Both the position numbers and the translations under genes were made by a program. A stretch of 64,000 nt of DNA. Source: JAAYAY01 sp964563135. Lineage in GTDB: Bacteria > Planctomycetota > Planctomycetia > Pirellulales > Thermoguttaceae. Under the pieces are notes generated by a model. It saw only the letters and a list, made by a program, of their open reading frames with translations, was not told the DNA's origin and made no database searches. Below are positions 16,752 to 25,099 of this stretch, piece by piece. The stretch lies in assembly GCA_964563135.1 (NCBI GenBank), contig CAZLWV010000016.1, forward strand, positions 1-64,000, in the 5' to 3' direction. Position 1 is the stretch's first letter; each line of letters opens with the position of its first letter.

Positions 16752-18479
16752 ATGATCATGGCTCCGCTCTTTATAAAGTACCAGTCGGCATCTGGAACGT
16801 ACTACGTTTACGACGCCGAAACGAATGAAATCGTTCGTATTGGCAAGGCCATATATGAAATCCTCGACGATTTCTGCATTCTCGAAGCAGAGGAAATGAT
16901 CGAGAAGCATCATGTTCTCGGTGAATCGATCGTTCGTGGGGCACTGAGGCAACTTCAGAAGCTCCAATCTCGCGGCATTCTCTCTTCACATGCGCCGCAG
17001 TTGTCGTCCAAGGTAGAGCGAGTAACCTGTGAGGGTCGGGAGCAGTCGTTTGAGAGCATTGTGCGCGGCCATCGTCAATTGCTGACGCTCGAATTGACTC
17101 AACAATGCAACCTCAGGTGCGAATACTGTTGCTACGGAGAGCACTATCCGGAACTTCGCAAGCCGAGTGCGCAGACGATGTCTCTCGAGACGGCAAAAAG
17201 CGAGGTCACCAACTTCATGAGTCTCTGTTCAGAGGAGTGTAGCATTGGTCTCTATGGTGGCGAGCCGCTACTGGAATTCGATCTGCTCAAAAACATCGTT
17301 CTCTTTGCCGAGGCGCAAGCAAGGCAACGGGGGTTGAGTGTCAGATTCAGCATGACAACCAACGGGACCTTGCTGACGGACGAGAAGCTTCATTTTCTTG
17401 TCGCGCATGAATTCAACATAATGGTCAGCCTCGATGGAAACAAGGAATCGCACGACCGGCATCGTGTCTTTCGAAATGACAAGCATCCAGAACAAGGAAC
17501 AGGATCCTACGATGTCGTGATGAGAAACTTGCGGCGGTTTGTAGCGTTGTACCCCGACTACAAGAACCGCGGTATTATGCCAACTCTCACTGCAGCGTCT
17601 GATCCGGATGACATGGACGATGGGCTCAGGTCATTGCGGAAGCTGTTTCAGATTATTCCGACTGTTGTTCGGAACGTGTCCAACCGTTCTGAACCCGATG
17701 TCCCCATAGGGTTTGGACGTTGGATGGCATCGCCAACGGGATTGGAGACTCGCGGGAACGAAAGGTCTTGCGTGAAGGATGACGGTGGAAATGGAAGGCG
17801 GCAACTGCCGGCATTCTGCGATTGGAGCGGAGAGAAGGGACTTTGCTGGGGATTGAGTCGGGAGCGATTTATTAGTGAAGTGTGTCGCAATCCTGATCTG
17901 GACGCTGTGGAGCAGGAGTTTCCCGTTCTGTATAATGAGTTCAAGATTCTGAGAAAGGACTTTCATAATCGGCGCATTTCCAACGGTCCGGCCCCAGTTT
18001 GTTTCACCTGTAAGTGCTTTCCGGGCGCATCGCAAACATTCTGCTCTGCGCAGGGGCGCCTGTACCCATGCGAAAGGACCGAAACCGGAAAGCTCATGGA
18101 GCTGGGAGATGTTAGCAGTGGTGTTGATGTGGAACGTGCCGTGCGTTTGACAGATAGCGTCAGACTTCTTTCTGACTGCGGAAACTGCGTCGGCAAACGG
18201 GCGTGCCCTTTATGTCTGGCTGCCGTCAACGAGTGCGAGAGCACGGGGAGGCCCGATGCATACAGGCTTCAGAGAAAATGTCGCTCCGAAAATGGCTACT
18301 TGCTGCGGGAAGATCTAATTGAGTACACGACCGTGATGGAGGCGAACCCAGAAGGAGCCTGTAAACTCCTGCGCTATAGGAAGGGGAAAGACTGGCGAGA
18401 TAGTATTAGGTTCTTGCCGTCCGAGAAACAATTGAAGCAGACGAAACTCGAGAATGAGGAACTTGAGGAAGCCGTCTGA
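16752..18479 (+). CDS. Radical SAM/SPASM peptide maturase
   Basis: A 575-aa enzyme. Residues ~1-85 look like the winged-helix (PqqD/RRE-like) N-terminus of RiPP maturases. 'QQCNLRCEYCCYGEHY' gives the CxxxCxxC (C119, C123, C126) that binds the SAM-cleaving 4Fe-4S cluster, and 'IGLYGGEPLLEFDLL' is the SAM-binding GGEP motif. The C-terminal SPASM region (~residues 415-495) has 'CFTCKCFPGASQTFCSAQG', 'LYPCER' and 'CGNCVGKRACPLCLAAVNEC', enough Cys for two auxiliary clusters. SPASM maturases form thioether or C-C crosslinks in peptides. The ATG at 16752 is chosen because the upstream frame is not protein-like. The protease gene follows 14 bp later. Confidence 0.9.
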   Translation: MIMAPLFIKYQSASGTYYVYDAETNEIVRIGKAIYEILDDFCILEAEEMIEKHHVLGESIVRGALRQLQKLQSRGILSSHAPQLSSKVERVTCEGREQSFESIVRGHRQLLTLELTQQCNLRCEYCCYGEHYPELRKPSAQTMSLETAKSEVTNFMSLCSEECSIGLYGGEPLLEFDLLKNIVLFAEAQARQRGLSVRFSMTTNGTLLTDEKLHFLVAHEFNIMVSLDGNKESHDRHRVFRNDKHPEQGTGSYDVVMRNLRRFVALYPDYKNRGIMPTLTAASDPDDMDDGLRSLRKLFQIIPTVVRNVSNRSEPDVPIGFGRWMASPTGLETRGNERSCVKDDGGNGRRQLPAFCDWSGEKGLCWGLSRERFISEVCRNPDLDAVEQEFPVLYNEFKILRKDFHNRRISNGPAPVCFTCKCFPGASQTFCSAQGRLYPCERTETGKLMELGDVSSGVDVERAVRLTDSVRLLSDCGNCVGKRACPLCLAAVNECESTGRPDAYRLQRKCRSENGYLLREDLIEYTTVMEANPEGACKLLRYRKGKDWRDSIRFLPSEKQLKQTKLENEELEEAV

Positions 18480-18493
18480 GAGGTATTTCCTTG

Positions 18494-19150
18494 ATGAAGG
18501 TGCGAATAGGTGTCGTTGACACTGGGGTTGATGTAGGGTGTTCGGCATTCGACCGAAACATGACAGTTGGGATTGGCGTACGGCGGGATGGCGACACGTA
18601 CCGCTATGAGTCGGATTATCATGACCTCAACGGGCACGGCACGGTGATGGCGGCGCTCATTCAGTCGCTTTGTCTGGATGCTCGGATCTGTGCCGTTCGC
18701 ATTGCTCAGCAAGACCGCAACGGCGCGGTTGTCGAGGTTCAGGAGCAGGCTTTGGCGATGGGCATCGAGTGGTGCGTGGACCAAGGCATTCGGATCATCA
18801 ATGTGAGCTATAGCATCGCGGAGGCGCCGGACAACGGCTTTCTTGCGCATGTGTGTCGCAAAGCCCATGAGAATAGGAGCATTATTGTCGCCGCGTATCG
18901 CAACGGCGAGGCATTGCCTGTCTACCCGGCGGCTTTTCCGACAGTGATCGGGGTGCGGGGGAGCCGCGATCTTCACTCCGGGCAGGTCTCCGTACTTTCG
19001 GAAGAGAACCACGACCTCTTTGCCATGGGCGGATCCAACAGCAGTGCCACAGCTCAGGTCAGCGCCATGGTGGGACGCATTCACACGATCGACGACACGC
19101 TCGGGCTGGAGGCAGTGTTTGCCCGCTCAGTAGAGGCCGCAATCCGATGA
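18494..19150 (+). CDS. Compact cytosolic subtilisin-like (S8) protease, candidate leader peptidase
   Basis: A 218-aa S8-family protease with the full triad: Asp9 in 'IGVVDTGVD', His48 in 'DLNGHGT', and Ser184 in 'GGSNSSATAQ' (canonical GTSMAxP). The oxyanion Asn is Asn137 in 'VAAYRNGE'. It has neither a signal peptide nor a propeptide and is smaller than typical subtilisins, so it should act in the cytosol. QhpE, the leader protease in quinohemoprotein amine dehydrogenase maturation, is also a small S8 enzyme beside a radical SAM protein. The ATG at 18494 has 'gagagg' upstream; a TTG at 18491 is possible. It is probably cotranscribed with the maturase. Confidence 0.85.
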   Translation: MKVRIGVVDTGVDVGCSAFDRNMTVGIGVRRDGDTYRYESDYHDLNGHGTVMAALIQSLCLDARICAVRIAQQDRNGAVVEVQEQALAMGIEWCVDQGIRIINVSYSIAEAPDNGFLAHVCRKAHENRSIIVAAYRNGEALPVYPAAFPTVIGVRGSRDLHSGQVSVLSEENHDLFAMGGSNSSATAQVSAMVGRIHTIDDTLGLEAVFARSVEAAIR

Positions 19151-19199
19151 TTTTGCAGTCCTAGGTCACATGCGCCGTGCTTATCCGATCTTTCATGAT

Positions 19200-19240
19200 G
19201 GTTCTCCTTTCGCCCTTCCGGGGCCTTCCTCGGGAGAACC
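19200..19240 (+). terminator. Possible hairpin after the protease gene
   Basis: GGTTCTCC at 19200-19207 pairs with GGAGAACC at 19233-19240 around a 25-base GC-rich loop. It lies 50 bp after the protease stop and 120 bp before the lipoprotein start. No clear U-run follows, so it may be a pause or processing site rather than a terminator. Confidence 0.3.
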
Positions 19241-19359
19241 GTCCCAATCTTTACACGCAGGAATCGGCAGAGCCTCATCAATTCTCGCCGGCAGAGCCGG
19301 TGGCTTAGTACTGATACTGAGTTAGACGGTTTGCAGCAACAGGATCGCGGAATCACATA

Positions 19360-21087
19360 ATGACTCGAATAACTCCCATTGGCATACTGTTTGTGTTGCT
19401 ATGTTTTGTGGCGTGTCACACCACGAACCTGCCAGACGACAGCGTCGGTGACAACGATGAAAGCTGCGATGTGGAATCACAGATCTCCACGGCTCGCTTT
19501 CATGACGAGCCCGCCGCACATGCACTTTACAGCCAAATGATTGAGGCACTGCGGAATGCAGAGTCTCTGTCTTTCGTCAGCCACTATGAGAGACAGATAA
19601 CTGGCAAGGCCAAAGTTCGGTACACCTATCGAGTGTGGCTGAAGAAGCCAAATTACTTTCGCATAGAAACGCAGTCCGTTTCTGGAGAAGAGGGCGGCGT
19701 CATGATCGGGGATGGAAGCGATCTTTGGATTTATTGGCCGAAGGGGCGCCCTCAATGGCAACTCGTCAAGGAATCCGAGGCTGACCAGAAGACTCGCTTT
19801 GCCTCCTATATGACGGAGCCAGCCACGCTGAGCGGACACACGATTTCGATTTGGCACAAGATGATATTCCTGGGAGCCGAGGCAGGTTTCCCGATCATTG
19901 ATCTGAGCGCGTTTCATAGGTACCTCGATGACACGTTTCAAGCCTATTTGGATGGCGTGAAGGGCTTGGGTACTGAGAATATTGGGGCCGAACCCTGCGA
20001 CGGCATCAAAGTCAGCTTCATGGATCACCAACGGAGTTGGCATCTTTGGTTATCGAAGCAAGATCATCTTCCGCGGAAACTGCAAGAACTCATACGGGTC
20101 GATCAAGACGTCATGACGTATGAACAATGGTCGTCGGTGATCGTCAACGGCGAAATGCCGGAATCGCTGTTCGCATGGAAGCCGCCTGAGGATTGGAAGC
20201 AGTGGAAGTTGCCTGACAGTGAGGAAGATCTCTTGAAGCCGGGCGTGAAGGCTCCTTGCTTTGAGTTGACGTCGACTGACGGAGAGCAGATCAGACTATC
20301 GGGCTACCACGGCCGAACCGTGTGGCTCTGCTTCTGGCGCGTTGGGTGTCAGCCATGTCGTGAGGAGATGCCTTATCTGCAAGAAATGTACGAAGAGTAT
20401 GGGAACAAGGGCCTCGTGGTCCTGGGATTCAACGTTGAGGATAACAAAGAGATCGCTTTGGAATATCTTCGCAAGAAGGACATAACATTTCCCAATGTCA
20501 TTGACACCTCTGAGATTGTGAAGAAGGTCTGCTACCAGGATTACCAGAACGTTGGCGGTGCCGTGCCACTGAATTATCTCATCAATGGTGAGGGCAGAAT
20601 CGTGGATGCATGGTTTGGATATAGTGAAGGAGATCCGAAAGCACGGATAGCTTTGGAGAAGGCGGGAGGTGAACTATCAGAGGTCCTCCGGCAGGAGTGG
20701 AGAGCCACGGCTGTGCAATCTGCTGAGGAGGTGACCGCCGCAGCGCAACGGCTGTTTGAGGCCGTTCGCTCGGCTGACTATGCCCGTTTCCTGAACACGA
20801 ATGACGAGGAGGATTTTCTGAAGAGTAATTACGCCGACTACACCGTCGACCACGATTATCCAGGCTGGGTCTGTTGGGTGTGCCGGAAGTTCAAGGACAA
20901 TCCGATTACCGAGGTACATCTTGGCGAGGTCTTCGCGGGTCGTGGGGGCATGCCCACCGTGCATTACGATTTGCAGTTGCAGGACGCCGATGTTCTCCAG
21001 GGAGACTTGTCTTTCCGTTGGGACTCGCAAAAGGACCGGTGGATTGGCCATGGGGGACTGGATTGGCATCTTCAGAAGGATCACTGA
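19360..21087 (+). CDS. Lipoprotein with TlpA-like thioredoxin domain
   Basis: A 575-aa protein with a lipoprotein-type signal ending 'LLCFVAC' (Cys at residue 19). Residues ~50-280 look like the sterol/lipid-binding-like 'outer membrane lipoprotein-sorting' fold (DUF2092-type). Residues ~295-440 form a TlpA/AhpC-TSA redoxin with an intact active site, 'FWRVGCQPCREEMPYL' (Cys328, Cys331), and the cis-Pro in 'GGAVPLNYLI'. A ~130-residue C-terminal domain is unassigned. It should be a membrane-tethered extracytoplasmic thiol oxidoreductase. Sitting between the protease and exporter genes, it could handle thiols of an exported Cys-rich peptide. Confidence 0.75.
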   Translation: MTRITPIGILFVLLCFVACHTTNLPDDSVGDNDESCDVESQISTARFHDEPAAHALYSQMIEALRNAESLSFVSHYERQITGKAKVRYTYRVWLKKPNYFRIETQSVSGEEGGVMIGDGSDLWIYWPKGRPQWQLVKESEADQKTRFASYMTEPATLSGHTISIWHKMIFLGAEAGFPIIDLSAFHRYLDDTFQAYLDGVKGLGTENIGAEPCDGIKVSFMDHQRSWHLWLSKQDHLPRKLQELIRVDQDVMTYEQWSSVIVNGEMPESLFAWKPPEDWKQWKLPDSEEDLLKPGVKAPCFELTSTDGEQIRLSGYHGRTVWLCFWRVGCQPCREEMPYLQEMYEEYGNKGLVVLGFNVEDNKEIALEYLRKKDITFPNVIDTSEIVKKVCYQDYQNVGGAVPLNYLINGEGRIVDAWFGYSEGDPKARIALEKAGGELSEVLRQEWRATAVQSAEEVTAAAQRLFEAVRSADYARFLNTNDEEDFLKSNYADYTVDHDYPGWVCWVCRKFKDNPITEVHLGEVFAGRGGMPTVHYDLQLQDADVLQGDLSFRWDSQKDRWIGHGGLDWHLQKDH

Positions 21088-21253
21088 GCGGATTTGAGTC
21101 TCGTTTGGCTGTTTGGGTTCCGTTCATATCACGGCCCTCAGCCCCGAAACACGTCTCATCAGAGGCAGGCCGAGGCGCCAGAAAATCGGGCTAAAGCCGG
21201 TACCACAAACAACGAATCCGGTTCTGCGCTGTGAGAACACAGCAAGAGAACTC

Positions 21254-23179
21254 ATGAGAGTGTCAATAGTCAAGCCGGGACCACGAACGGCCGAGGTGCT
21301 TGGCCGTTGCTGGAATATTCTCAGAGTCTTGAAACTTTGCTGGCGAGCCAGCCGATGGATGTCGGTTGTCATGCCAACGCTGAATTTGCTGTCAGGAATT
21401 ACTCCGGCACTATATCTACTGATCGGCAAGAAGATCATTGACACCCTAGTACAGGGATTGAACGGTGGTCCCACGGGCCAGGCCGCCGAGACTCTCGTAT
21501 GTTATGTGCTGTTGGGGATAGGTGTAAAGACTCTGTCAGCAATTACTCGCGAAGCCAGTTGGTCGGGGGAGCAGCTTTTTCAGAGACGACTGAAGGGTTA
21601 TCTTGATGAGCTGATAATTACCAAGGCGGGCTCGTTGGATTTGGCGTGCTTTGAATCGCCTGCCTTCTATGACCATCTCGAGCGTGCCCGGCAGGAGGTC
21701 GGCTATCGCCCGTACTCGGTGATATCGTCGCTGCTGTCTATCGGGCAGTTCAGCATAACGGTGCTTTCGTGCCTTGCGATTCTCGCCACATTTGCCATCT
21801 GGATCGTTCCTGCGGTATTCTTGGTAATGCTGCCGGCGCTCTGTTTCCAAGCGTACTACGGTCATGTGCGCTGGGCCATGCTGAATCGTCGGACGCAGGA
21901 TGAACGAAAGATGCATTATCTCCAACATCTGATGACCAACAACCAGGAGGCCAAGGAGATCCGGGTTTTCGGCTTACGAAGGTATTTATTGGACAACTGG
22001 AGATCGCTTTTTCACCAATTCTACTTTGAGGAACGCCGTGTAACAGTCCGCTATGGATCGGCGATGATGGTGACTTCCCTCCTTCAGGCAATGGCTGGGA
22101 TGGGCTTCTACGGGCTGGTACTCTTTGGCGCCGTGACCGGAACGATCTCGGTCGGATCGGTCGTCATGCTAACCCAGGCCATGGAACAATGCCTTGGGAC
22201 GATGGAGAGCATCGTTCAGAATCTCGGCATCCTATATGAGAGCAGCCTGTTTTTGAACAATCTTTTTGATTTTGTTCGCCAGGAACCCCTGCTCAAAGAG
22301 CCTTTGGAGGCAGTGCCGCTCCCCCGATCAATAGGCGGCCGACTGCAACTTGAGAACGTTACCTTTAGCTATCCGGGAACGAACCACGAGGTGTTGCGGA
22401 ACGTGAGCTTCACGATCGCCCCAGGAACTCGGGTGGCGTTGGTGGGTGAAAACGGTGCCGGCAAGACAACGCTTGTCAAACTCCTCACCCGTTTATACGA
22501 TCCCGATGGTGGCGCGATCTATGCCGACGGAATTGATCTCCGCAATGTCTATTCCCATGATTGGCAGAAACATCTGGCAGTGATCTTCCAGGATTTCGTT
22601 CGATTCTGGCTCACAGTCCGGGAGAACATTGGATTTGGAAGTGTAAATGACATGCATGATAAACAACGTTTCGACCAGGCCGCTGAGGCGGCCGGAGCGT
22701 CCAAGATAATTTCAGGCCTTCCCCAGGGCTGGGATTCGGTTCTGGGCAGAAGATTTGACGGGGGATACGAATTGTCGTTGGGCGAGTGGCAGCGTGTGGC
22801 TTTGGCCCGTGCACTCTTCTCCACGGCGGACATACTCATCCTGGATGAACCGACCGCGTCGCTGGATGCAAAGCAAGAATATGAGTTGTTCCAGCATTTC
22901 GAGAAGCTCACAAGGGAGAAGACGACGATTCTAATTTCACACCGGCTTTCGTCCGCCCGGTTGGTTGACCGTATCTTCTTCTTGGAAGCCGGCAGGGTTG
23001 CCGAAGAAGGCTCCCATGAAGAGCTTATGCAGTTGGACGGTCGGTATGCTGCCATGTTCCGGCGTCAAGCTTCGAGCTATCTCGAAGAGGCGCCAGTATT
23101 TTGCATGGGGAGAGTCCAACAGCATGGCCACCGCCGGGTTGACCGTGATACTTCCATGGGGAACGAACCTCTCCAGTGA
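21254..23179 (+). CDS. ABC exporter, fused permease-ATPase
   Basis: A 641-aa half-size exporter: about five or six membrane helices in residues ~30-310, then an ATPase domain. Walker A is 'GENGAGKTTLVKLL' (~398), the signature is 'LSLGEWQRVALARALF', Walker B is 'ADILILDEPTASLD', and the switch His is in 'ILISHRLSS'. It lacks a C39 peptidase domain, which fits a separate leader protease upstream. QhpF in the quinohemoprotein system has this layout. The ATG at 21254 is preferred to upstream in-frame starts because the coding character begins there. A 45-residue polar tail follows the ATPase. Confidence 0.85.
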   Translation: MRVSIVKPGPRTAEVLGRCWNILRVLKLCWRASRWMSVVMPTLNLLSGITPALYLLIGKKIIDTLVQGLNGGPTGQAAETLVCYVLLGIGVKTLSAITREASWSGEQLFQRRLKGYLDELIITKAGSLDLACFESPAFYDHLERARQEVGYRPYSVISSLLSIGQFSITVLSCLAILATFAIWIVPAVFLVMLPALCFQAYYGHVRWAMLNRRTQDERKMHYLQHLMTNNQEAKEIRVFGLRRYLLDNWRSLFHQFYFEERRVTVRYGSAMMVTSLLQAMAGMGFYGLVLFGAVTGTISVGSVVMLTQAMEQCLGTMESIVQNLGILYESSLFLNNLFDFVRQEPLLKEPLEAVPLPRSIGGRLQLENVTFSYPGTNHEVLRNVSFTIAPGTRVALVGENGAGKTTLVKLLTRLYDPDGGAIYADGIDLRNVYSHDWQKHLAVIFQDFVRFWLTVRENIGFGSVNDMHDKQRFDQAAEAAGASKIISGLPQGWDSVLGRRFDGGYELSLGEWQRVALARALFSTADILILDEPTASLDAKQEYELFQHFEKLTREKTTILISHRLSSARLVDRIFFLEAGRVAEEGSHEELMQLDGRYAAMFRRQASSYLEEAPVFCMGRVQQHGHRRVDRDTSMGNEPLQ

Positions 23180-23216
23180 TGCTCCCTGATCGCAACCATT
23201 GCCTGCTTGAATATCT

Positions 23217-23627
23217 TCACTTCAGCTTGACGAACTCGGCATCATCCTTAACCTCCCGTTTCACGGCGCCTCGCACTTCCATGTCGTCCAGAACAAGATT
23301 CGTCCACCATTCCATGTTGTTGCCGATCTCCTCGATCGATTGGCCCTTGGCGGTCAATTGATCGACAACCGCCTCGTCCAGCGTATCGACGGGCACGGGA
23401 GAGTCCTTGCTCGAAGAAATGACCTCGGTGATCGCGCCCCGCAGCACGTCATATTTCCACTTGATGACCCGTTTCGGTTTCTTTCCTTCGTCTGGTGACT
23501 GGCAGGTGACTTTTGCCTCAAGATCCGGCCCACCACCACCCCCACACCCTGGCACCACCGCCACTAAGGATACCAGCGTAACTGCAACCACGTCAAACAC
23601 GGCAGGACGATCCACTGCGCTTCTCAT
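23217..23627 (-). CDS. Small lipoprotein, function unknown
   Basis: A 136-aa protein with a lipoprotein signal ending 'LVAVVPGCGGGGG'. The mature part is charged and helical; it ends 'KREVKDDAEFVKLK' and contains 'NNMEWWTNLVLDDMEV'. No family is recognised. The ATG at 23627 has 'agaggtgg' upstream; a start at 23651 would lengthen the positive region implausibly. It is convergent with the exporter gene, 37 bp away, and downstream of another small membrane protein gene on the same strand. Confidence 0.55.
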   Translation of the reverse strand: MRSAVDRPAVFDVVAVTLVSLVAVVPGCGGGGGPDLEAKVTCQSPDEGKKPKRVIKWKYDVLRGAITEVISSSKDSPVPVDTLDEAVVDQLTAKGQSIEEIGNNMEWWTNLVLDDMEVRGAVKREVKDDAEFVKLK

Positions 23628-23672
23628 AATACCACCTCTTTTGGCACACAACGGGCTATGTCCTCGGCGCCG

Positions 23673-23933
23673 TCAATCGCTGTGACCTGTCTCTGAGTCT
23701 GCCTGCCCTTTTGCGGTCGATTGACGACCCTTCCGGAACAGAAGACGCCGTATCGCAAGAGCGACGCCGCCCGTCAACGCCAGGGTGAATACGATTGTTC
23801 GGACGACAGCCTGGTCGGTCGACACGGGAGGGCCGTTAACCCAGGTAAGAAAGGGAGCCAGCACCACCATGAACCAGCAGCCGAGTTCCGCCATACTCCA
23901 AAGGGAGACAGGTTCACCCTGTGTTTGAGTCAC
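23673..23933 (-). CDS. Small two-helix membrane protein
   Basis: An 86-aa protein with two hydrophobic helices, 'LGCWFMVVLAPFLTWV' and 'TIVFTLALTGGVALAI', and a basic then acidic tail. It has no recognised family. It lies 45 bp upstream of the small lipoprotein gene and is probably transcribed with it. A 16-bp perfect palindrome lies about 40 bp before its start. Confidence 0.45.
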   Translation of the reverse strand: MTQTQGEPVSLWSMAELGCWFMVVLAPFLTWVNGPPVSTDQAVVRTIVFTLALTGGVALAIRRLLFRKGRQSTAKGQADSETGHSD

Positions 23934-23973
23934 AATCCACCTCCGGGGGATCTATCGGTTCTGACCCGCCACG

Positions 23974-23989
23974 CCGTGGTTAACCACGG
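23974..23989. promoter_or_regulatory. 16-bp perfect palindrome upstream of the small membrane protein gene
   Basis: CCGTGGTTAACCACGG is self-complementary over all 16 bases and lies about 40 bp upstream of the minus-strand gene. It could be an operator for a dimeric regulator or part of a hairpin. Related words, CCGTGGTT and GGTTAACC, also occur in the switch region at 16373-16391. Confidence 0.35.
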
Positions 23990-23999
23990 GGCGAACTGC

Positions 24000-25099
24000 C
24001 GATTCCGTGGTTAGGAACGGTCTAGTATCACCTATTCGCGTGAACGGGGTCTTATACCCACCGGTACAGCCGTCAGGCTACCATATTGTTCCATAATGTC
24101 AACTTAATTCCTGCCAGTACACGGGACCATGGCGCCTTGCGGCAATTCGACGATCTGTCAAACCGGGTGATTGGCTGCGACTTCGAGGTCCACAAACCAC
24201 GGATTCTCAGCATCGGCGAGCCATCGGAGCGGAACTGCGATTTCTGTTCGGCATGCCGTGCTGCAGGGCTTCTTCAGTCATCGTGTCTTCCGGACTGACG
24301 CGAAAGGGGCTGAAATCTCATTGCACACGCTCAGACTTGTTCCCGCCATTCTCGCCATCACATTGATCCATGACGCCACCGGCCCGGCGTCTGCCCAAGA
24401 GCCTGGCACAGAGTCCGCCCAGTGGATCACGTTTGTCACGGCACGCAGGTTGGGGAACATGGTTGCCGTGTCCAGTGATACCTTGCTGCTCAATCGGCCC
24501 ATTCCTCCGTACTCAAGAGGCGTGACTCCCTGCGAACCGGCCGTTATAATCGGCCTTGGACGGCAGGGCTGCCGTTCGGATACCAGGGGCCCGTTCCCCC
24601 CCAATCGCCAGTCTTTGCGAAGGATCTGACGATCTTTGAGGTTCGCCGTACAGGACTTCCTCAACATGTACAGCAGCTTTGTATCGGATGGGCCGGATCG
24701 ACTCTTTTCCTCCCACGAATACCGCTGCCGTCGCCTTGAGCTGTGGCAGACGGTTGCCGCGAGATTTGCAGGCCCGCTGGCCGAGGCGGGATTCTTGCAC
24801 GGCCTGTATCTTCGCTTCCTGCGGCACCTGGAGTTTCGACGGGAATGCCGCAAGATTACGCCTTCAAAAGAGAGTTGTTGGGCCGTTCCCGTTCGCGACC
24901 ATTCTCGGAGGCAGCAGAGTGACGGCCAGACCGGTGCCGTGTAGCCAGTCATAGCAGCCAGCAGCGTCGGGGAGTCCTGTTCATGGTAGCGGCGGGAAAT
25001 GGAGTGAGCGTTTCACCCAGCCAAACCACCTGATGGCGGCTCCCGAGAACAACACCGGCACGGAATTCTCTCTGGAACTGAAACCGCCGAGGCCAATCA
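24000..25099. other. Non-coding or decayed stretch
   Basis: About 1.1 kb with no intact gene I can defend. A plus-strand piece near 24320-24410 reads like a signal peptide ('LVPAILAITLI...PASAQE') but does not continue into a convincing protein. The minus strand around 24513-24827 has protein-like fragments in different frames, listed separately. Confidence 0.4.
24278..24827 (-). pseudogene. Possible frameshifted remnant of an exported protein gene
   Basis: One minus-strand frame (~24600-24827) reads 'LKATAAVFVGGKES' and 'AAVHVEEVLYGEP', similar to beta-rich extracytoplasmic domains. Coding character seems to move to another frame downstream ('LKDRQILRKDWRLGGNG', 'PRPIITAGSQG'). No start codon or ribosome site supports either piece. 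This is a weak call based on composition only. Confidence 0.2.

Noticed and set aside
16752..23179. Calling the cluster the qhp (quinohemoprotein amine dehydrogenase) operon itself.
   Set aside because: No QhpA/QhpB dehydrogenase subunits or flavin monooxygenase are seen. The candidate precursor does not look like the QHNDH gamma subunit. Only the maturation logic is similar.
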